From the NCBI RefSeq assembly GCF_004682055.1, contig NZ_QUZU01000002.1, positions 62,001-126,000 on the forward strand: a stretch of DNA of 64,000 nucleotides. Direction: 5' to 3'. This DNA is from Pseudomonas kairouanensis. GTDB taxonomy: Bacteria > Pseudomonadota > Gammaproteobacteria > Pseudomonadales > Pseudomonadaceae. A program made the translations under genes and the position numbers. Below, one piece after another: positions 64,000 through 64,000 of the stretch (positions are counted from its first letter, which is position 1; every line of letters starts with the position of its first letter). The notes under the pieces are model-generated. The model did not search any database. It worked only from the letters and a program-made list of their open reading frames with translations, and was not told the origin of the DNA.

Positions 64000-64000
64000 C

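Overview
The window looks like a chromosomal segment of a fluorescent pseudomonad (Pseudomonas fluorescens group). The evidence is an oprI-type major lipoprotein, an earP/efp pair in which EF-P carries Arg32, the wbpV-wbpL-wbpM end of an O-antigen locus, and five copies of the paired GTGGGAGGGGGCTTG-type or GTAGGAGCGAGCTTG-type REP/REPIN elements typical of that group. Most of the window is GC-rich. Two parts are visibly more AT-rich: the first ~4.6 kb, and the toxin/immunity end of an Rhs gene near 31.3-32.1 kb.

Layout. (1) 1-15.2 kb: the 3' part of an O-antigen/LPS cluster, all on the + strand. It holds glycosyltransferases, a sugar epimerase, a flippase gene broken by two frameshifts, GDP-mannose pathway genes (two Gmd-type dehydratases, a GDP-fucose synthase, ManC), then the initiating transferase block wbpV-wbpL-wbpM, closed by a strong terminator. 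(2) 15.3-19.1 kb: a ComEA-like DNA-binding protein, a GntR regulator with a palindromic operator followed by a DUF1989 enzyme, a small DUF2897 membrane protein, and an ethanolamine-type permease with a sigma-54-like promoter. (3) 19.4-27.5 kb: a complete high-affinity potassium system kdpFABC-kdpDE, preceded by helically phased direct repeats that could bind KdpE and punctuated by REPINs. (4) 27.6-31.1 kb: a patatin-like lipase, a small lipoprotein, a CHAD protein, a thioesterase and a small membrane protein. (5) 31.2-36.4 kb: an Rhs polymorphic toxin with an HNH/EndoVII-type tip and its overlapping immunity gene. (6) 36.6-45.1 kb: a chemoreceptor, TatD, an MltF-like transglycosylase, DoxX, a riboswitch-like leader in front of a small unknown gene, and a Gld-like ABC system. 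(7) 45.3-64 kb: core-genome genes including greB, a YbbA/YbbP-type ABC exporter, tesA, an L,D-transpeptidase, oprI, DAHP synthase, panE, a 5'-nucleotidase, a universal stress protein, cysB, earP, efp, ohr/ohrR and a partial LysR gene.

The most interesting non-coding item is at 41218-41407. A good sigma-70 promoter is followed at once by an RNA with the hallmarks of a SAM-II-type riboswitch: a GC-rich P1 stem, a loop with GATTTAA and ATTGC, a downstream GCTAAA, and a possible pseudoknot. It then has a hairpin that could bury a GAGG sequence ahead of a 102-residue unknown protein whose C-terminal half resembles the end of a SAM methyltransferase fold. Other items worth checking are the double frameshift in the flippase (one at a G7 tract), the KdpE-like and OhrR-like repeats, the degenerate ABC ATPase of the Gld-like system, and a pair of divergent genes that share one CATG as both start codons.

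No tRNA, rRNA, CRISPR array, transposase or integrase was seen.
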